The translations under genes were made by a program, and so were the position numbers. Under the pieces are notes generated by a model. It worked only from the letters and a program-made list of their open reading frames with translations. It was not told the origin of the DNA and did not search any database. From Frankiaceae bacterium (GTDB lineage Bacteria > Actinomycetota > Actinomycetes > BP-191), in the NCBI GenBank assembly GCA_030840645.1, contig JAVEEC010000043.1:1-64000 (forward strand): a DNA stretch of 64,000 nt, given 5' to 3'. How positions within the stretch are numbered: the first letter of the stretch is position 1; every line of letters begins with the position of its first letter. Of the stretch, positions 15,521 through 25,320 are shown in pieces.

Positions 15521-15985
15521 GTGGAGCCGTTCCAGACCTTCTTCGCCGAGCACCGGGACGCGGTGTGGCGGCTCCTCGTCGCGACGGTCGGCCGGCAGGA
15601 CGCGGACGACTGCTTCCAGGAGACGTGGGTCGCCGCGCTGCGCGCGTGGCCGCCAGCGAACGAGACCAACCTGCGCGGCTGGCTGTTCACGATCGCGCAC
15701 CGCAAGGCGGTCGACGAGCACCGTTCCCGCGCCCGCCGCCCGCTTCCGGCCGTGCTGCCGGAGCCCGCCACGGTCGCGCAACCGGAGCCCGAGCCCGCGC
15801 TCTGGGCCGACGTACGCCGCCTGCCGTCCAAGCAGCGCGTCGCCGTCGTCCACCGCTTCGTCGCCGACCTCGACTACGCCGAGATCGGCACCGTCATGGG
15901 CACCTCCGCCGAGGCCGCCCGCCGCAACGTCCACGAGGGCGTCAAGAGACTGAGGCAGACATGGCAGACATCGAGTCCCTCCTGA
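15521..15985 (+). CDS. ECF-family RNA polymerase sigma factor
   Basis: A 154-residue sigma factor with region 2 (DADDCFQETWVAALRAWP, LRGWLFTIAHRKAVDEHR) and region 4 (VVHRFVADLDYAEIGTVMG). No anti-sigma gene is adjacent. Its 3' end overlaps the start of the alkyltransferase gene by 25 bases, so the two are translated from one mRNA. This suggests a role in DNA-damage or alkylation response, which is inference from context. GTG 15521 is the start used. Confidence 0.88.
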   Translation: MEPFQTFFAEHRDAVWRLLVATVGRQDADDCFQETWVAALRAWPPANETNLRGWLFTIAHRKAVDEHRSRARRPLPAVLPEPATVAQPEPEPALWADVRRLPSKQRVAVVHRFVADLDYAEIGTVMGTSAEAARRNVHEGVKRLRQTWQTSSPS

Positions 15986-16578
15986 AGGCCGGGCCGCCGG
16001 ACACCGGCGTGCCGTCGCGCGCTGTCGACGCGTTCCTCGGCGCGGCCACGGAGGCCGGGCTGGTCGACGTCGCCGTCGCGCCGGTCGACGCGCCGTTCGG
16101 CCGGTTGTTCGTGGCGGTCACGCCGCGGGGAGTCGTGCGGGTGTCCTACGACGACCACGACGCGCTGCTCGCGGACCTGGCCCGCCGCGTCTCGCCGCGG
16201 GTGCTCGACGCGGCAGGGCCGACCGACGCCGTACGCAGGGAGCTCGACGCGTACTTCGCCGGGCGGCTCACGCGCTTCGAGGTGCCGCTCGACCTGTCGC
16301 TGGTGCGCACGGAGTTCCAGCGCCGCGTCCTCGCGGCGGCCGGGCGGATCCCGTACGGCGGGCGGCGGACGTACACCGACGTCGCGACCGAGGCGGGCAA
16401 CGCCAGGGCTGTGCGCGCGGCAGGGACGGCGCTCGGCCGCAACCCGCTCTGCATCGTCGTCCCCTGCCACCGCGTGCTCCCCGCCGGGGGCGGGATCGGC
16501 GGATACGCGGGCGGCGGAGCGGCGAAGCGGTGGCTGCTCGACCGCGAGAGCCCGCAGCCCGGTACGCTGCGGCGCTGA
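15961..16578 (+). CDS. ogt: Methylated-DNA--protein-cysteine S-methyltransferase
   Basis: A 205-residue protein that removes alkyl groups from O6-alkylguanine in DNA by suicidal transfer to a cysteine. The active-site motif IVVPCHRVL is present near residue 165, and the DNA-binding segment precedes it (IPYGGRRTYTDVA, then RAVRAAGTALGRNP). The N-terminal 90 residues are the usual poorly conserved domain. ATG 15961 overlaps the ECF gene. The symbol is family-level; it could equally be called the Ada C-terminal type. Confidence 0.92.
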   Translation: MADIESLLKAGPPDTGVPSRAVDAFLGAATEAGLVDVAVAPVDAPFGRLFVAVTPRGVVRVSYDDHDALLADLARRVSPRVLDAAGPTDAVRRELDAYFAGRLTRFEVPLDLSLVRTEFQRRVLAAAGRIPYGGRRTYTDVATEAGNARAVRAAGTALGRNPLCIVVPCHRVLPAGGGIGGYAGGGAAKRWLLDRESPQPGTLRR

Positions 16579-16599
16579 CCGCGGACGAAGGGGTGCATC

Positions 16600-17190
16600 G
16601 TGGACACGTCGGACGACCAGCCGCCGATCGAGCAGGACGCCGAGCCCGGCCTCGCCGAAGAGACGACGTTCGCCGACGAGGGTGTCGCGCCGGACGGCAC
16701 GGGCGGCCCGAGGGGCAACCTCGCGCTCGGCATCCTCGCCGGCATCGGCGCGGCGGTCGCCGGCGTGCTCGTCTGGGCGGGAGTGACGTTGAGCAGCGGG
16801 CGGGAGTTCGTCGGCATCTCGGTGCTGACCGGTCTCGCCGTCGGGTACCTGATGCGCCGCGTGTCCGGCCGGACCGGTGTCGGCACCCGCCTCGGCGCGG
16901 CGCTGATCACCGCCGCCGCCTGCATCGCGGGCACCGTCATGGCGGTCGTGGCGATCACGTCCAAGACGTACAAGGTCGGCTACGTCGACCTGCTGCGGCA
17001 CTTCATGTACAGCGAGACGTTCACCATCGTCCGCAAGCGACCCGGTCTGACGCTGGTCGTCTACGCCGCCGCGGTCGTCGTGGCGTTCCTCTCGGCCGGT
17101 CCGCAGAAGCCGAAGCCGAGCCGGGCCGTCGCGGCACCGCCGGAGCCGGTCGAGACCGTCGAGCCGGTGGAGCCCGCCGAGCCGGAGTGA
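16600..17190 (+). CDS. Membrane protein, unknown function
   Basis: A 196-residue protein with an acidic N-terminal tail, four hydrophobic segments (about residues 42-62, 70-86, 98-120 and 148-166) and a C-terminal Pro/Glu tail (EPVEPAEPE). No catalytic motif is visible. It follows the alkyltransferase gene by 21 bases and may be in the same operon. The last 25 bases of the gene recur, slightly diverged, at 17563-17588. Confidence 0.7.
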   Translation: MDTSDDQPPIEQDAEPGLAEETTFADEGVAPDGTGGPRGNLALGILAGIGAAVAGVLVWAGVTLSSGREFVGISVLTGLAVGYLMRRVSGRTGVGTRLGAALITAAACIAGTVMAVVAITSKTYKVGYVDLLRHFMYSETFTIVRKRPGLTLVVYAAAVVVAFLSAGPQKPKPSRAVAAPPEPVETVEPVEPAEPE

Positions 17191-17218
17191 CTCGGTCGGC
17201 GACGTAGACGTTCGCGCC
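17166..17218. repeat. Left copy of imperfect direct repeat (gene-junction duplicate)
   Basis: This 53-base segment holds the 3' end of the membrane-protein gene followed by the last eight codons of thiC (24 bases identical to 17595-17618) read on the opposite strand. The right copy at 17563-17618 has the same order. Together they bracket a cassette of about 350 bases that carries one small secreted-protein gene. Confidence 0.75.
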
Positions 17219-17249
17219 CCGTGAGCAGAAGTCGTCACGCCCGATCTCA

Positions 17250-17278
17250 TTGACCCGGTCGCGATCGCGCCCTACCGT
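17250..17278 (+). promoter_or_regulatory. Housekeeping-type promoter for the small secreted protein
   Basis: TTGACC at 17250-17255, exactly 17 bases, then TACCGT at 17273-17278. This matches a SigA/HrdB-type promoter and lies about 36 bases before the ATG at 17315. It is inside the cassette bounded by the direct repeats, so the gene carries its own promoter. Confidence 0.55.
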
Positions 17279-17314
17279 CCCCGGCATCCTGATTCCGTCG
17301 TACGGGGGTCGTCG

Positions 17315-17506
17315 ATGAGGCGAGTGCTCGCAACTGCTCTGGCCGCTCTGGGTGCGTTCGGTCTGGCACCGCTGCCCCACGCGGGCGCCCAGGAGTCGAT
17401 CAAGGTACCGGTCTGCCACTTCGTCACGGTGGTCGTGTACCCGCACACAGTGGTCATCGCAGGGGTGGGCACGGTTCACCTGAACGGCCACAAGATCTGC
17501 GTCTAG
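17315..17506 (+). CDS. Small secreted protein with two cysteines (63 aa)
   Basis: A signal peptide (residues about 1-25, VLATALAALGAFGLAPLPHA) precedes a 38-residue mature peptide (KVPVCHFVTVVVYPHTVVI...HKICV). The two cysteines near the ends could form a disulfide. No family is recognised. The gene stands alone between two copies of the junction repeat and has its own promoter, so it looks like a recently inserted single-gene cassette. Confidence 0.65.
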   Translation: MRRVLATALAALGAFGLAPLPHAGAQESIKVPVCHFVTVVVYPHTVVIAGVGTVHLNGHKICV

Positions 17507-17562
17507 GAGGCTCCGCGAAACTCCTAGCTCGCCCGGCTCCGTCGCGTTCTGTGCAGCGACGT

Positions 17563-19400
<1,838 letters not shown>

Positions 19401-19416
19401 ACGGGTGCAGCGTACG

Positions 19417-19995
19417 TCAGCGGGGGCGTTCGGCGGAGACCAGTTCCGACGGGACCACCGTGACGGGGAACGGCACCGTCGCCGCGAACGCCTGGTCCCC
19501 GCTCACCTCCGCCGGCTGCACGTAGGCGCCATCCCGCAGCTCCCACGCCGTCAGCGAGGGCACGAGCGGGTCCACCACCCAGAACGCGGGCGTCCCGGCC
19601 CGCTCGAACGTCGCCCGCTTCATGTTCCTGTCGAACATCCGCGTGGCCGGCGAGAGGACCTCGACGGCGAGGAGGGGCGCGGCGGGGAGGTTCTTGTCGG
19701 TGAGGTCGGACCGCCGCGCGACGAGGACGTCCGGCTGCAGCACCGTGTCGTCGCCCACCACGACGTCGAACGGCGCGAGGACGACGTGACAGCCGGCAGG
19801 TGCCGCTGACCGCAGGAGGACCGCGAGCTCGAGGACGACGTCCTGGTGCCGCAGGCCCGGCGACGGCGTCACGACGAGCGTCCCGTCGATGAGCTCGTGA
19901 CGGCGGCCGTCATCGGGCATCGTCTCGAGGTCCGCCCGGGTGAACGGGCGGCTTCGCTGCACGGCCGGCGGCGGCAGGGCGGTCACGGCAGTCAT
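19417..19995 (-). CDS. Uma2-family (DUF820) PD-(D/E)xK endonuclease-like protein
   Basis: A 192-residue protein with the Uma2 restriction-endonuclease-like core: a Glu helix, LQPDVLV (Asp), LAVEVLSP (Glu), a Lys in NMKRATFE and FWVVDP. This family is abundant in cyanobacteria and actinomycetes, and its biological role is largely unknown. ATG 19995 is chosen because GAGG is 7 bases upstream; the frame start at 20007 is not needed. It is downstream of the rhodanese gene on the same strand after a 124-base gap in which I see no clear element. Confidence 0.85.
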   Translation of the reverse strand: MTAVTALPPPAVQRSRPFTRADLETMPDDGRRHELIDGTLVVTPSPGLRHQDVVLELAVLLRSAAPAGCHVVLAPFDVVVGDDTVLQPDVLVARRSDLTDKNLPAAPLLAVEVLSPATRMFDRNMKRATFERAGTPAFWVVDPLVPSLTAWELRDGAYVQPAEVSGDQAFAATVPFPVTVVPSELVSAERPR

Positions 19996-20119
19996 GGTGC
20001 ACCTCACGTCCGGAGTTCGTCACGGCGGCGATGGTGCCGGATACGCCAGACGACGCCAACACGCCGTCCACAGGGGGTTCGGCACGATCCACAGCCGCGT
20101 CACGAGCGGCCCGGACGTG

Positions 20120-20440
20120 CTACAGGACGGTCGGCGGGGCGCCGTTCTCGCTGACGAGGTCGCGGCCGGCGGCGACCCACGACACGACGCCGCCGTCGAG
20201 GTTGCGGACCGTCGTCCACCCCTGCTGCAGCAGGTACGCGGTCACCTGCGCGGACCGGCCGCCGACCTTGCAGACAACGACGACGTCGCGGTCCTTCGGG
20301 ACCTCGGCGACGTGCGGCAGCAGGCCGCTCATCGGGATGTGCACGGCGTTCGGCGGATGCCCGGCGGCCCACTCGTCGTCCTCGCGGACGTCGAGCAGCC
20401 AGGTCTCCTCGGTCACGTCGGACGGACGCGCGATCTCCAC
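20120..20440 (-). CDS. Rhodanese-like domain protein
   Basis: A 106-residue single-domain rhodanese. The active-site loop VCKVGGRSA supplies the persulfide-forming Cys. The CH2A segment (WLLDVREDDEWAAGHPPNA) is intact. Such proteins carry sulfane sulfur to acceptors such as cyanide or enzyme partners. It is 10 bases downstream of the Fpg/Nei gene and likely in the same operon. Confidence 0.92.
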   Translation of the reverse strand: MEIARPSDVTEETWLLDVREDDEWAAGHPPNAVHIPMSGLLPHVAEVPKDRDVVVVCKVGGRSAQVTAYLLQQGWTTVRNLDGGVVSWVAAGRDLVSENGAPPTVL

Positions 20441-20450
20441 GGAACAGCTC

Positions 20451-21314
20451 CTACTTCAGCAGTCGGGACAGGCGGCGGTCGGCGAGCGGCTTGCCGCCGG
20501 TCTGGCAGGTCGGGCAGTACTGGAGCGACTTGTCGGCGAACGACACCTCGCGGACGACGTCCCCGCAGACCGGGCACGGCTGCCCGGTCCTGCCGTGCAC
20601 CGCGAGCCCGGACTTCTTCTCCGCCTTCAGCTCACCGGCGGGCAGGTCGCGGGAACGGTCGACGGCGGCGGAGACGACGGACACCAGCGCCTCGTGCAGC
20701 CGCGCGACCTCCTCGGCCGTGAGCGTCGACGCCATCTTGAACGGCGACAGCTTGGCCGCGTGCAGCGCCTCGTCGGAGTACGCGTTCCCGACGCCGGCGA
20801 TCATCGACTGGTCGGTGAGCGCGCCCTTGACCTGCGTCCGGCGCGCGGCGAGCAGCGTTGCCAGGGCCTCGGTCGTGAACTCCGGGGACAGCACGTCGAT
20901 GCCGAGGCGGTCGACGCCGGGTACGTCGTTCGGCGAGCGGACGACGTAGACCGCGAGGCCCTTCTTGGTGCCCGCCTCGGTGAGGTCGAAGCCGCTGCCG
21001 TCGTCGAGCACCACGCGGAACGCGAGCGGGTTCTTGCCGCCTGGCCGGGCGAGCGTGTCGGGCTGGCTGTCCTTCCAGCGCAGCCACCCCGCGCGCGCCA
21101 GGTGGATCACCAGGTGCAGCCCCGACACGTCGACGTCGAGGAACTTCCCGTGCCGCGTGACGCCCGTCACCTCCAGCCCCTGGAGGCCCTGGACGGGCGG
21201 GTCGAACGTCTTCAGCGCCGAGATCGCGACCGGCTCGACGCGGGCGACGACGCGGCCGACGGCGCGGGCGGTGAGCCAGCGCGCCAGCGACTCGACCTCG
21301 GGCAGCTCGGGCAC
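20451..21314 (-). CDS. Fpg/Nei-family DNA glycosylase
   Basis: A 287-residue base-excision enzyme. The N-terminus MPELPEVE provides the catalytic Pro and Glu after Met removal. The helix-two-turn-helix contains QSMIAGVGNAYSDEALH. The C-terminal zinc finger is complete (CPVCGDVVRE...YCPTCQ). It removes oxidised purines or pyrimidines and nicks the AP site. It cannot be assigned to MutM rather than Nei from sequence alone. The gene is 15 bases downstream of the cupredoxin gene. Confidence 0.94.
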   Translation of the reverse strand: MPELPEVESLARWLTARAVGRVVARVEPVAISALKTFDPPVQGLQGLEVTGVTRHGKFLDVDVSGLHLVIHLARAGWLRWKDSQPDTLARPGGKNPLAFRVVLDDGSGFDLTEAGTKKGLAVYVVRSPNDVPGVDRLGIDVLSPEFTTEALATLLAARRTQVKGALTDQSMIAGVGNAYSDEALHAAKLSPFKMASTLTAEEVARLHEALVSVVSAAVDRSRDLPAGELKAEKKSGLAVHGRTGQPCPVCGDVVREVSFADKSLQYCPTCQTGGKPLADRRLSRLLK

Positions 21315-21329
21315 CGGACCATTGTCGTC

Positions 21330-21722
21330 CTAGAGGACGGTGATGATCCCGCGCATGCCGTACGCGTAGTGGCCCGGCAGGTGGCAGGCGAAGAACTGCG
21401 TCCCCGCCGTGTCGAACGTGATCGTCGTCTCGACGGTCTCGCCCGGCGGCAGGTCGCGCTCGGTGGGGCGGGCGCCGTGCTTCGGCTCGGTGCCCTTCTC
21501 GTGGCGTTGCTGGACGCCGAGGTCGCCGACGATCAGCTCGTGCGCGATCGGGTCGTCGTTGCGGACGACGAACCGGACCGGCACGCCGCGCGGGACCTCG
21601 ATGGCACCCGTCGAGAACGCCGACCAGTGCACGTCGATGGCGACCTCCCGCGCGCCGCGGGCCTCCGCCGCCGTACACGCCGGCAGGGCGAGCAGCGCGA
21701 GGAGCAGCGCCGCCGCTCTCAT
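21330..21722 (-). CDS. Exported cupredoxin-domain protein
   Basis: A 130-residue precursor. The N-terminal hydrophobic stretch ends at a lipobox-like LPACTA, so the protein may be a lipoprotein with Cys near residue 16. The mature domain has type-1 copper ligands: His in IAHELIVGD, then Cys, His and Met in FFACHLPGHYAYGM. It probably carries electrons or copper outside the membrane. The start overlaps the stop of the DUF2330 gene (4 bases). Confidence 0.85.
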   Translation of the reverse strand: MRAAALLLALLALPACTAAEARGAREVAIDVHWSAFSTGAIEVPRGVPVRFVVRNDDPIAHELIVGDLGVQQRHEKGTEPKHGARPTERDLPPGETVETTITFDTAGTQFFACHLPGHYAYGMRGIITVL

Positions 21723-22777
21723 CCGGCACGCCGCCGCAGGAGGGTGAGCGCGCCCGCCGCGAGCAGGCAGCCGGCGACCAGCCCGGTGGCGACCGCGGGC
21801 GCGGTGGAACCGTTCCCGACGCGCAGGTTCGCGGCCCGGACCTCAGCCGGCCGGCTGAACCCCGCGGCTACCGTGGACGGGCGGCGCACGCCCTTGGCGT
21901 CGATGGCGAGGTCGCCGGTCAGCGTCCCGGCCGGTCCCGCGATGCGGACCTTGGTCAGCCACCCGGTCGCCGGCACCCAGGACCCGGTCTTGTCGTCGTG
22001 CAGGTCCTTCAGCAGGCTCTTCGTGGCCCGGGCGTCGTGGACGACAGACAGCGTCGGGCCGTCGAAGCCGGTGCCGATGGGGCCGGTCGACAGCAGCGTC
22101 GGGCGCTCGTCGGTGAGCAGGTAGACGTCGGCGTTGACCGGCTCGGCGCCCTGCTTGCCGAGGCCGAGGATGCGCAACGGCACCCACGGGTTCGCGGTCG
22201 GGATCGTGATGTGCACCGGTGTGCCGTCGCCGACCTGCTGGCCGCGCTCCTTCGCCGCATCCGCGTCGAACGCCGCCGCGAGGAAGATCGGGCTGCGGTC
22301 CGCGTAGAAGTCGAGCACCTGCGGCGCGTCCGGCGGCAGCCGGAAGCCGTGCTGGGTCGCCCAGCGGCCGACCTCGGCGCCGCCGCCCTTGAGGACGGTG
22401 ATGTCGAGCGCGTCGACCCGCACCTGCAGCAGGACCTGGGCGTCCTTCGCGGTCTCCGCCGAGGCGAGCGACACCCCGGCGCTGAGCCGGACCTCGGTCT
22501 CGCGAACGAGCCGCTGGAGTGTCCAGTCGCCGCCGCGTTCGACCTTCGTGGGAACGCCGGGCAGCGGTGTCAGCGAGCCGAACCTCCCGCCCCCGCCCTG
22601 GAACGAGAACGACGTCACGTAGTGCTCGACCCCGGCGTGGTACCCGGCGAACGTCGTGGTGCGCGTCAGGTTGACGGCGCCGTTCGGGCCGATCAGCCCG
22701 CCGCACGCGAGAGCGGGGCCGCCCGTGCCGACGACCAGTGCGAGCGTTCCTGCTGCGACTGCGAGTGCGCGCCTCAT
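21719..22777 (-). CDS. Secreted DUF2330 protein with C-terminal membrane anchor
   Basis: About 352 residues. A signal peptide (RRALAVAAGTLALVVGTGGPALA) ends before CGGLIGP, which is typical of the DUF2330 family start. The central region is the DUF2330 domain, and the C-terminus has a single membrane helix (GLVAGCLLAAGALTLL) followed by RRRAG, so it is anchored on the outer face. Function unknown. ATG 22777 has GGAGG 6 bases upstream. It heads an operon with the cupredoxin, Fpg/Nei and rhodanese genes. Confidence 0.85.
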   Translation of the reverse strand: MRRALAVAAGTLALVVGTGGPALACGGLIGPNGAVNLTRTTTFAGYHAGVEHYVTSFSFQGGGGRFGSLTPLPGVPTKVERGGDWTLQRLVRETEVRLSAGVSLASAETAKDAQVLLQVRVDALDITVLKGGGAEVGRWATQHGFRLPPDAPQVLDFYADRSPIFLAAAFDADAAKERGQQVGDGTPVHITIPTANPWVPLRILGLGKQGAEPVNADVYLLTDERPTLLSTGPIGTGFDGPTLSVVHDARATKSLLKDLHDDKTGSWVPATGWLTKVRIAGPAGTLTGDLAIDAKGVRRPSTVAAGFSRPAEVRAANLRVGNGSTAPAVATGLVAGCLLAAGALTLLRRRAG

Positions 22778-22881
22778 GCCCGGCCTCCGTTGCTGTCTGG
22801 TTGCGGGTCTGACGGGCATGGCGGCGGGGCGGTTCCGCGGAAACCGGGACGAGCCGGATCTCGGTCCGTACTGTCGGACGC

Positions 22882-23136
22882 ATGAGAAAGCGCTGGGCCG
22901 TGCCCGTCGTCGCCGTCAGCCTCGCCGCCGTCGCGCTCGGCGCGACGCCCGCGCAGGCCGCCACCAAGTACAAGAACTGCACCGAGCTGCACAAGAAGTA
23001 CAAGGGTGGCGTGGCCAAGCCGGGTGCGAAGAACAAGGGCGGCAAGACGCGGTACAAGCCGTACTACAACGCCGCCCTCTACAGCACGAACAAGGGCCTC
23101 GACCGCGACAAGGACGGCATCGCCTGCGAGGCATGA
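22882..23136 (+). CDS. Secreted excalibur calcium-binding domain protein
   Basis: An 84-residue precursor with a signal peptide (AVPVVAVSLAAVALGATPAQA). The mature part is a basic segment ending in the excalibur signature DRDKDGIACE, a DxDxDG calcium-binding loop bounded by cysteines (NCTELH... and ACE). TACTGT lies just before the start and may be a -10 element giving a nearly leaderless mRNA. Its stop overlaps the start of the pirin-family gene (ATGA). Confidence 0.9.
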   Translation: MRKRWAVPVVAVSLAAVALGATPAQAATKYKNCTELHKKYKGGVAKPGAKNKGGKTRYKPYYNAALYSTNKGLDRDKDGIACEA

Positions 23137-23837
23137 CCGTCGACGTCCGGCCCGCGGCGACCCGCTTCGCGACCGATGCGGGGTGGCTGGACTCGCGGCA
23201 CTCGTTCTCGTTCGGGCAGCACTACGACGCGGCGAACACCCACCACGGCCTGCTGCTCGTCAGCAACGACGACGTGGTCCGGCCCGGACGCGGCTTCCAG
23301 ACCCACCCGCACCGCGACATGGAGATCGTGACGTGGGTGCTCGACGGGGAACTGGCGCACCGCGACACCCTCGGCAACGAAGGCGTGGTCTACCCGGGAC
23401 TCGCGCAGCGGATGAGCGCGGGCACCGGCATCTGGCACAGCGAGACCAACGCGCGCGACGACGCCGACGTGCACTTCGTGCAGATGTGGGTGCGGCCGGA
23501 CACGGCGAGCGCCGACCCGTCGTACGCGCAGCGCGACGTGTCGACGGAACTCGCGCAGGGCGGCCTGGTCGCCATCGCGTCGGGGCGCGGGCACGACGCG
23601 GCCATCTCGATCCGGCAGCGGGACGCGGTGCTGTGGGCCGGGCGGCTGGCGCCGGGATCGGTGGTAGCCGTTCCCGACAACCGGCACGTCCACGTGTTCG
23701 TGGCGCGCGGGGGCGCGGCGCTGGAGGGCGCGGGATCGCTCGCGGCCGGCGACGCGGCCCGGCTGACCAGCGCGGGGTCGCCCCGCCTGACCGCCGGCGA
23801 CGGCGGCGCCGAGGTGCTGATCTGGGAGACCGCGTAG
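23133..23837 (+). CDS. Pirin-family (YhhW-like) bicupin protein
   Basis: A 234-residue protein. Metal-binding residues of the N-terminal cupin are visible in FQTHPHRDMEIVTWVLDGE and the partner His in IWHSETNA. Members act as quercetinase-like dioxygenases or redox-sensitive regulators; the role here is not defined. It overlaps the excalibur gene by 4 bases, an unusual pairing of a cytoplasmic cupin with a secreted protein. Confidence 0.92.
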   Translation: MTVDVRPAATRFATDAGWLDSRHSFSFGQHYDAANTHHGLLLVSNDDVVRPGRGFQTHPHRDMEIVTWVLDGELAHRDTLGNEGVVYPGLAQRMSAGTGIWHSETNARDDADVHFVQMWVRPDTASADPSYAQRDVSTELAQGGLVAIASGRGHDAAISIRQRDAVLWAGRLAPGSVVAVPDNRHVHVFVARGGAALEGAGSLAAGDAARLTSAGSPRLTAGDGGAEVLIWETA

Positions 23838-23860
23838 GACTGCACGCGAGCCGTGGGTCC

Positions 23861-23888
23861 GGCAGGGCCGGGCCCGTTCGCGGCGAAG
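23861..23888 (+). promoter_or_regulatory. Shared secretome promoter-like element, copy 3 (LVIVD gene)
   Basis: GGCAGG at 23861-23866, a 17-base spacer, then CGAAG at 23884-23888, ending 33 bases before the GTG start at 23922. It is one base shorter than the other four copies but is otherwise the same two-block arrangement. Confidence 0.5.
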
Positions 23889-23921
23889 TGTCCCCCGATC
23901 GCCGAGACCCGGAGGCCCGTC

Positions 23922-25307
23922 GTGTCCGTTCGCCGTGCGCTGCTGACCGCAGCGGCCGCCGTTCCGCTGCTCGTCCCGCTCACCCCGTCGGAGGCGGCGC
24001 CGCCTGCCGGCGCGATCTCGAAGAACGTCGAGTACGTCACCAACCTCCCCGAGGTGCAGACGGCGATCTCGATCAACTTCATCGGCGAGACGATGTTCGT
24101 GTCCACGCAGACCGGGCTGTTCAGCTACGACGTGACCGACCCGCGCGCGCCGAAGCTGCTCAGCTCGCTGCCGCAGGTGATCTGGGAGAACGAGGACGTC
24201 GACGTCGACGCGGCCCGCAAGCTGGTGTTCATCAGCCGGGACCCGCGCCCGATCGGGGCGTCGGCGGGGCCGGTGACCAGCCGGACGTTCCCGAAGGGAA
24301 CGATCGAGGTCATCGACGTGGCGAACCCGCGCGCGATGGTCGTGAAGTCGGTCGTCCTCGCGGACGCGTGGCACACCACGACGTGCATCCAGAAGTGCCT
24401 CTGGCTGTGGAGCGGCGGGCCGTTCGCGTACAACGGCCCGGTGGGCGCCCAGCCCGCCGACTGGAACGGCCGGCCGATCTTCGCGACCGACCTGCGCGAC
24501 CCGGCCAACCCCAAGGCGTGTCCCGTCCCGATCGACCTGAAGCGCAACGACGGCAAGACCGACTACGCGCACGACGTCCAGGTCGACCCGAACGGCGTCG
24601 CCTGGGTCAGCGGCTTCGGCGGCACCCGCGGCTACTGGACGTCGGGCAAGCACAGGAACCCGGTGACGGGGAAGGTCGAGACCGCCGACGGCTGCCACCC
24701 GGTGCCGTTCGGCGGCGGCGGCACGACGATCGGCCGCGGGGCGTCGTTGATGCACAACGCCCTGCACAACCCGAAGTACGCGGTCGACCGCCGCCGCGGC
24801 GACCTGCTGATCGGTACCGAGGAGAACGTCACCACCAACTGCGAGACGGCCGGCCGGGCGGCGACGTTCGACCTGCGCGGCAGCTACGACGGCTCCGGCT
24901 GGAAGAACCCGAAGCAGCGCATCAAGATGCTCGGCACGTGGACGCCGGAGGAGCAGGAGGGCAGCAGCGGCTGCGACTCCGCGCACTACTTCAGCGACCG
25001 CGGCGACGGGGTGCTGGCGTGGGCGTTCTACGGGCAGGGCACGCGGTTCCTCGACGTGAGCGACCCGCGCCACATCCGCCAGATCGGCTACTACCGGCCG
25101 ACCGACGCGACGACCTGGGCCGCGTACTTCCACAACGGGTACGTGTTCGTCGCCGACAACTCGCGCGGCGTCGACGTGATCAAGTTCACCGGCAAGGGCC
25201 GCGGCTCGTCGAAGGCGGTCGTGGCGCCGCGGCTGGTGCGCGACGTGACGCCGCTGCGCTTCGCGCCGAACGGCCCACTCGGCTGGATGTGCCCGACCCC
25301 GCGCTGA
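23922..25307 (+). CDS. Secreted LVIVD-repeat beta-propeller protein
   Basis: A 461-residue precursor with a signal peptide (ALLTAAAAVPLLVPLTPSEA). The mature protein repeats the pattern of LVIVD blades (SYDVTDPRAPKLL, VIDVANPRAMV, ATDLRDPANPK, FLDVSDPRHIR), consistent with a propeller of six or seven blades. Such proteins are extracellular and of unknown role. GTG 23922 is selected because GGAGG lies 6 bases upstream and the signal peptide then starts cleanly. Confidence 0.88.
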   Translation: MSVRRALLTAAAAVPLLVPLTPSEAAPPAGAISKNVEYVTNLPEVQTAISINFIGETMFVSTQTGLFSYDVTDPRAPKLLSSLPQVIWENEDVDVDAARKLVFISRDPRPIGASAGPVTSRTFPKGTIEVIDVANPRAMVVKSVVLADAWHTTTCIQKCLWLWSGGPFAYNGPVGAQPADWNGRPIFATDLRDPANPKACPVPIDLKRNDGKTDYAHDVQVDPNGVAWVSGFGGTRGYWTSGKHRNPVTGKVETADGCHPVPFGGGGTTIGRGASLMHNALHNPKYAVDRRRGDLLIGTEENVTTNCETAGRAATFDLRGSYDGSGWKNPKQRIKMLGTWTPEEQEGSSGCDSAHYFSDRGDGVLAWAFYGQGTRFLDVSDPRHIRQIGYYRPTDATTWAAYFHNGYVFVADNSRGVDVIKFTGKGRGSSKAVVAPRLVRDVTPLRFAPNGPLGWMCPTPR

Positions 25308-25320
25308 CCGGGTCCGCGGG

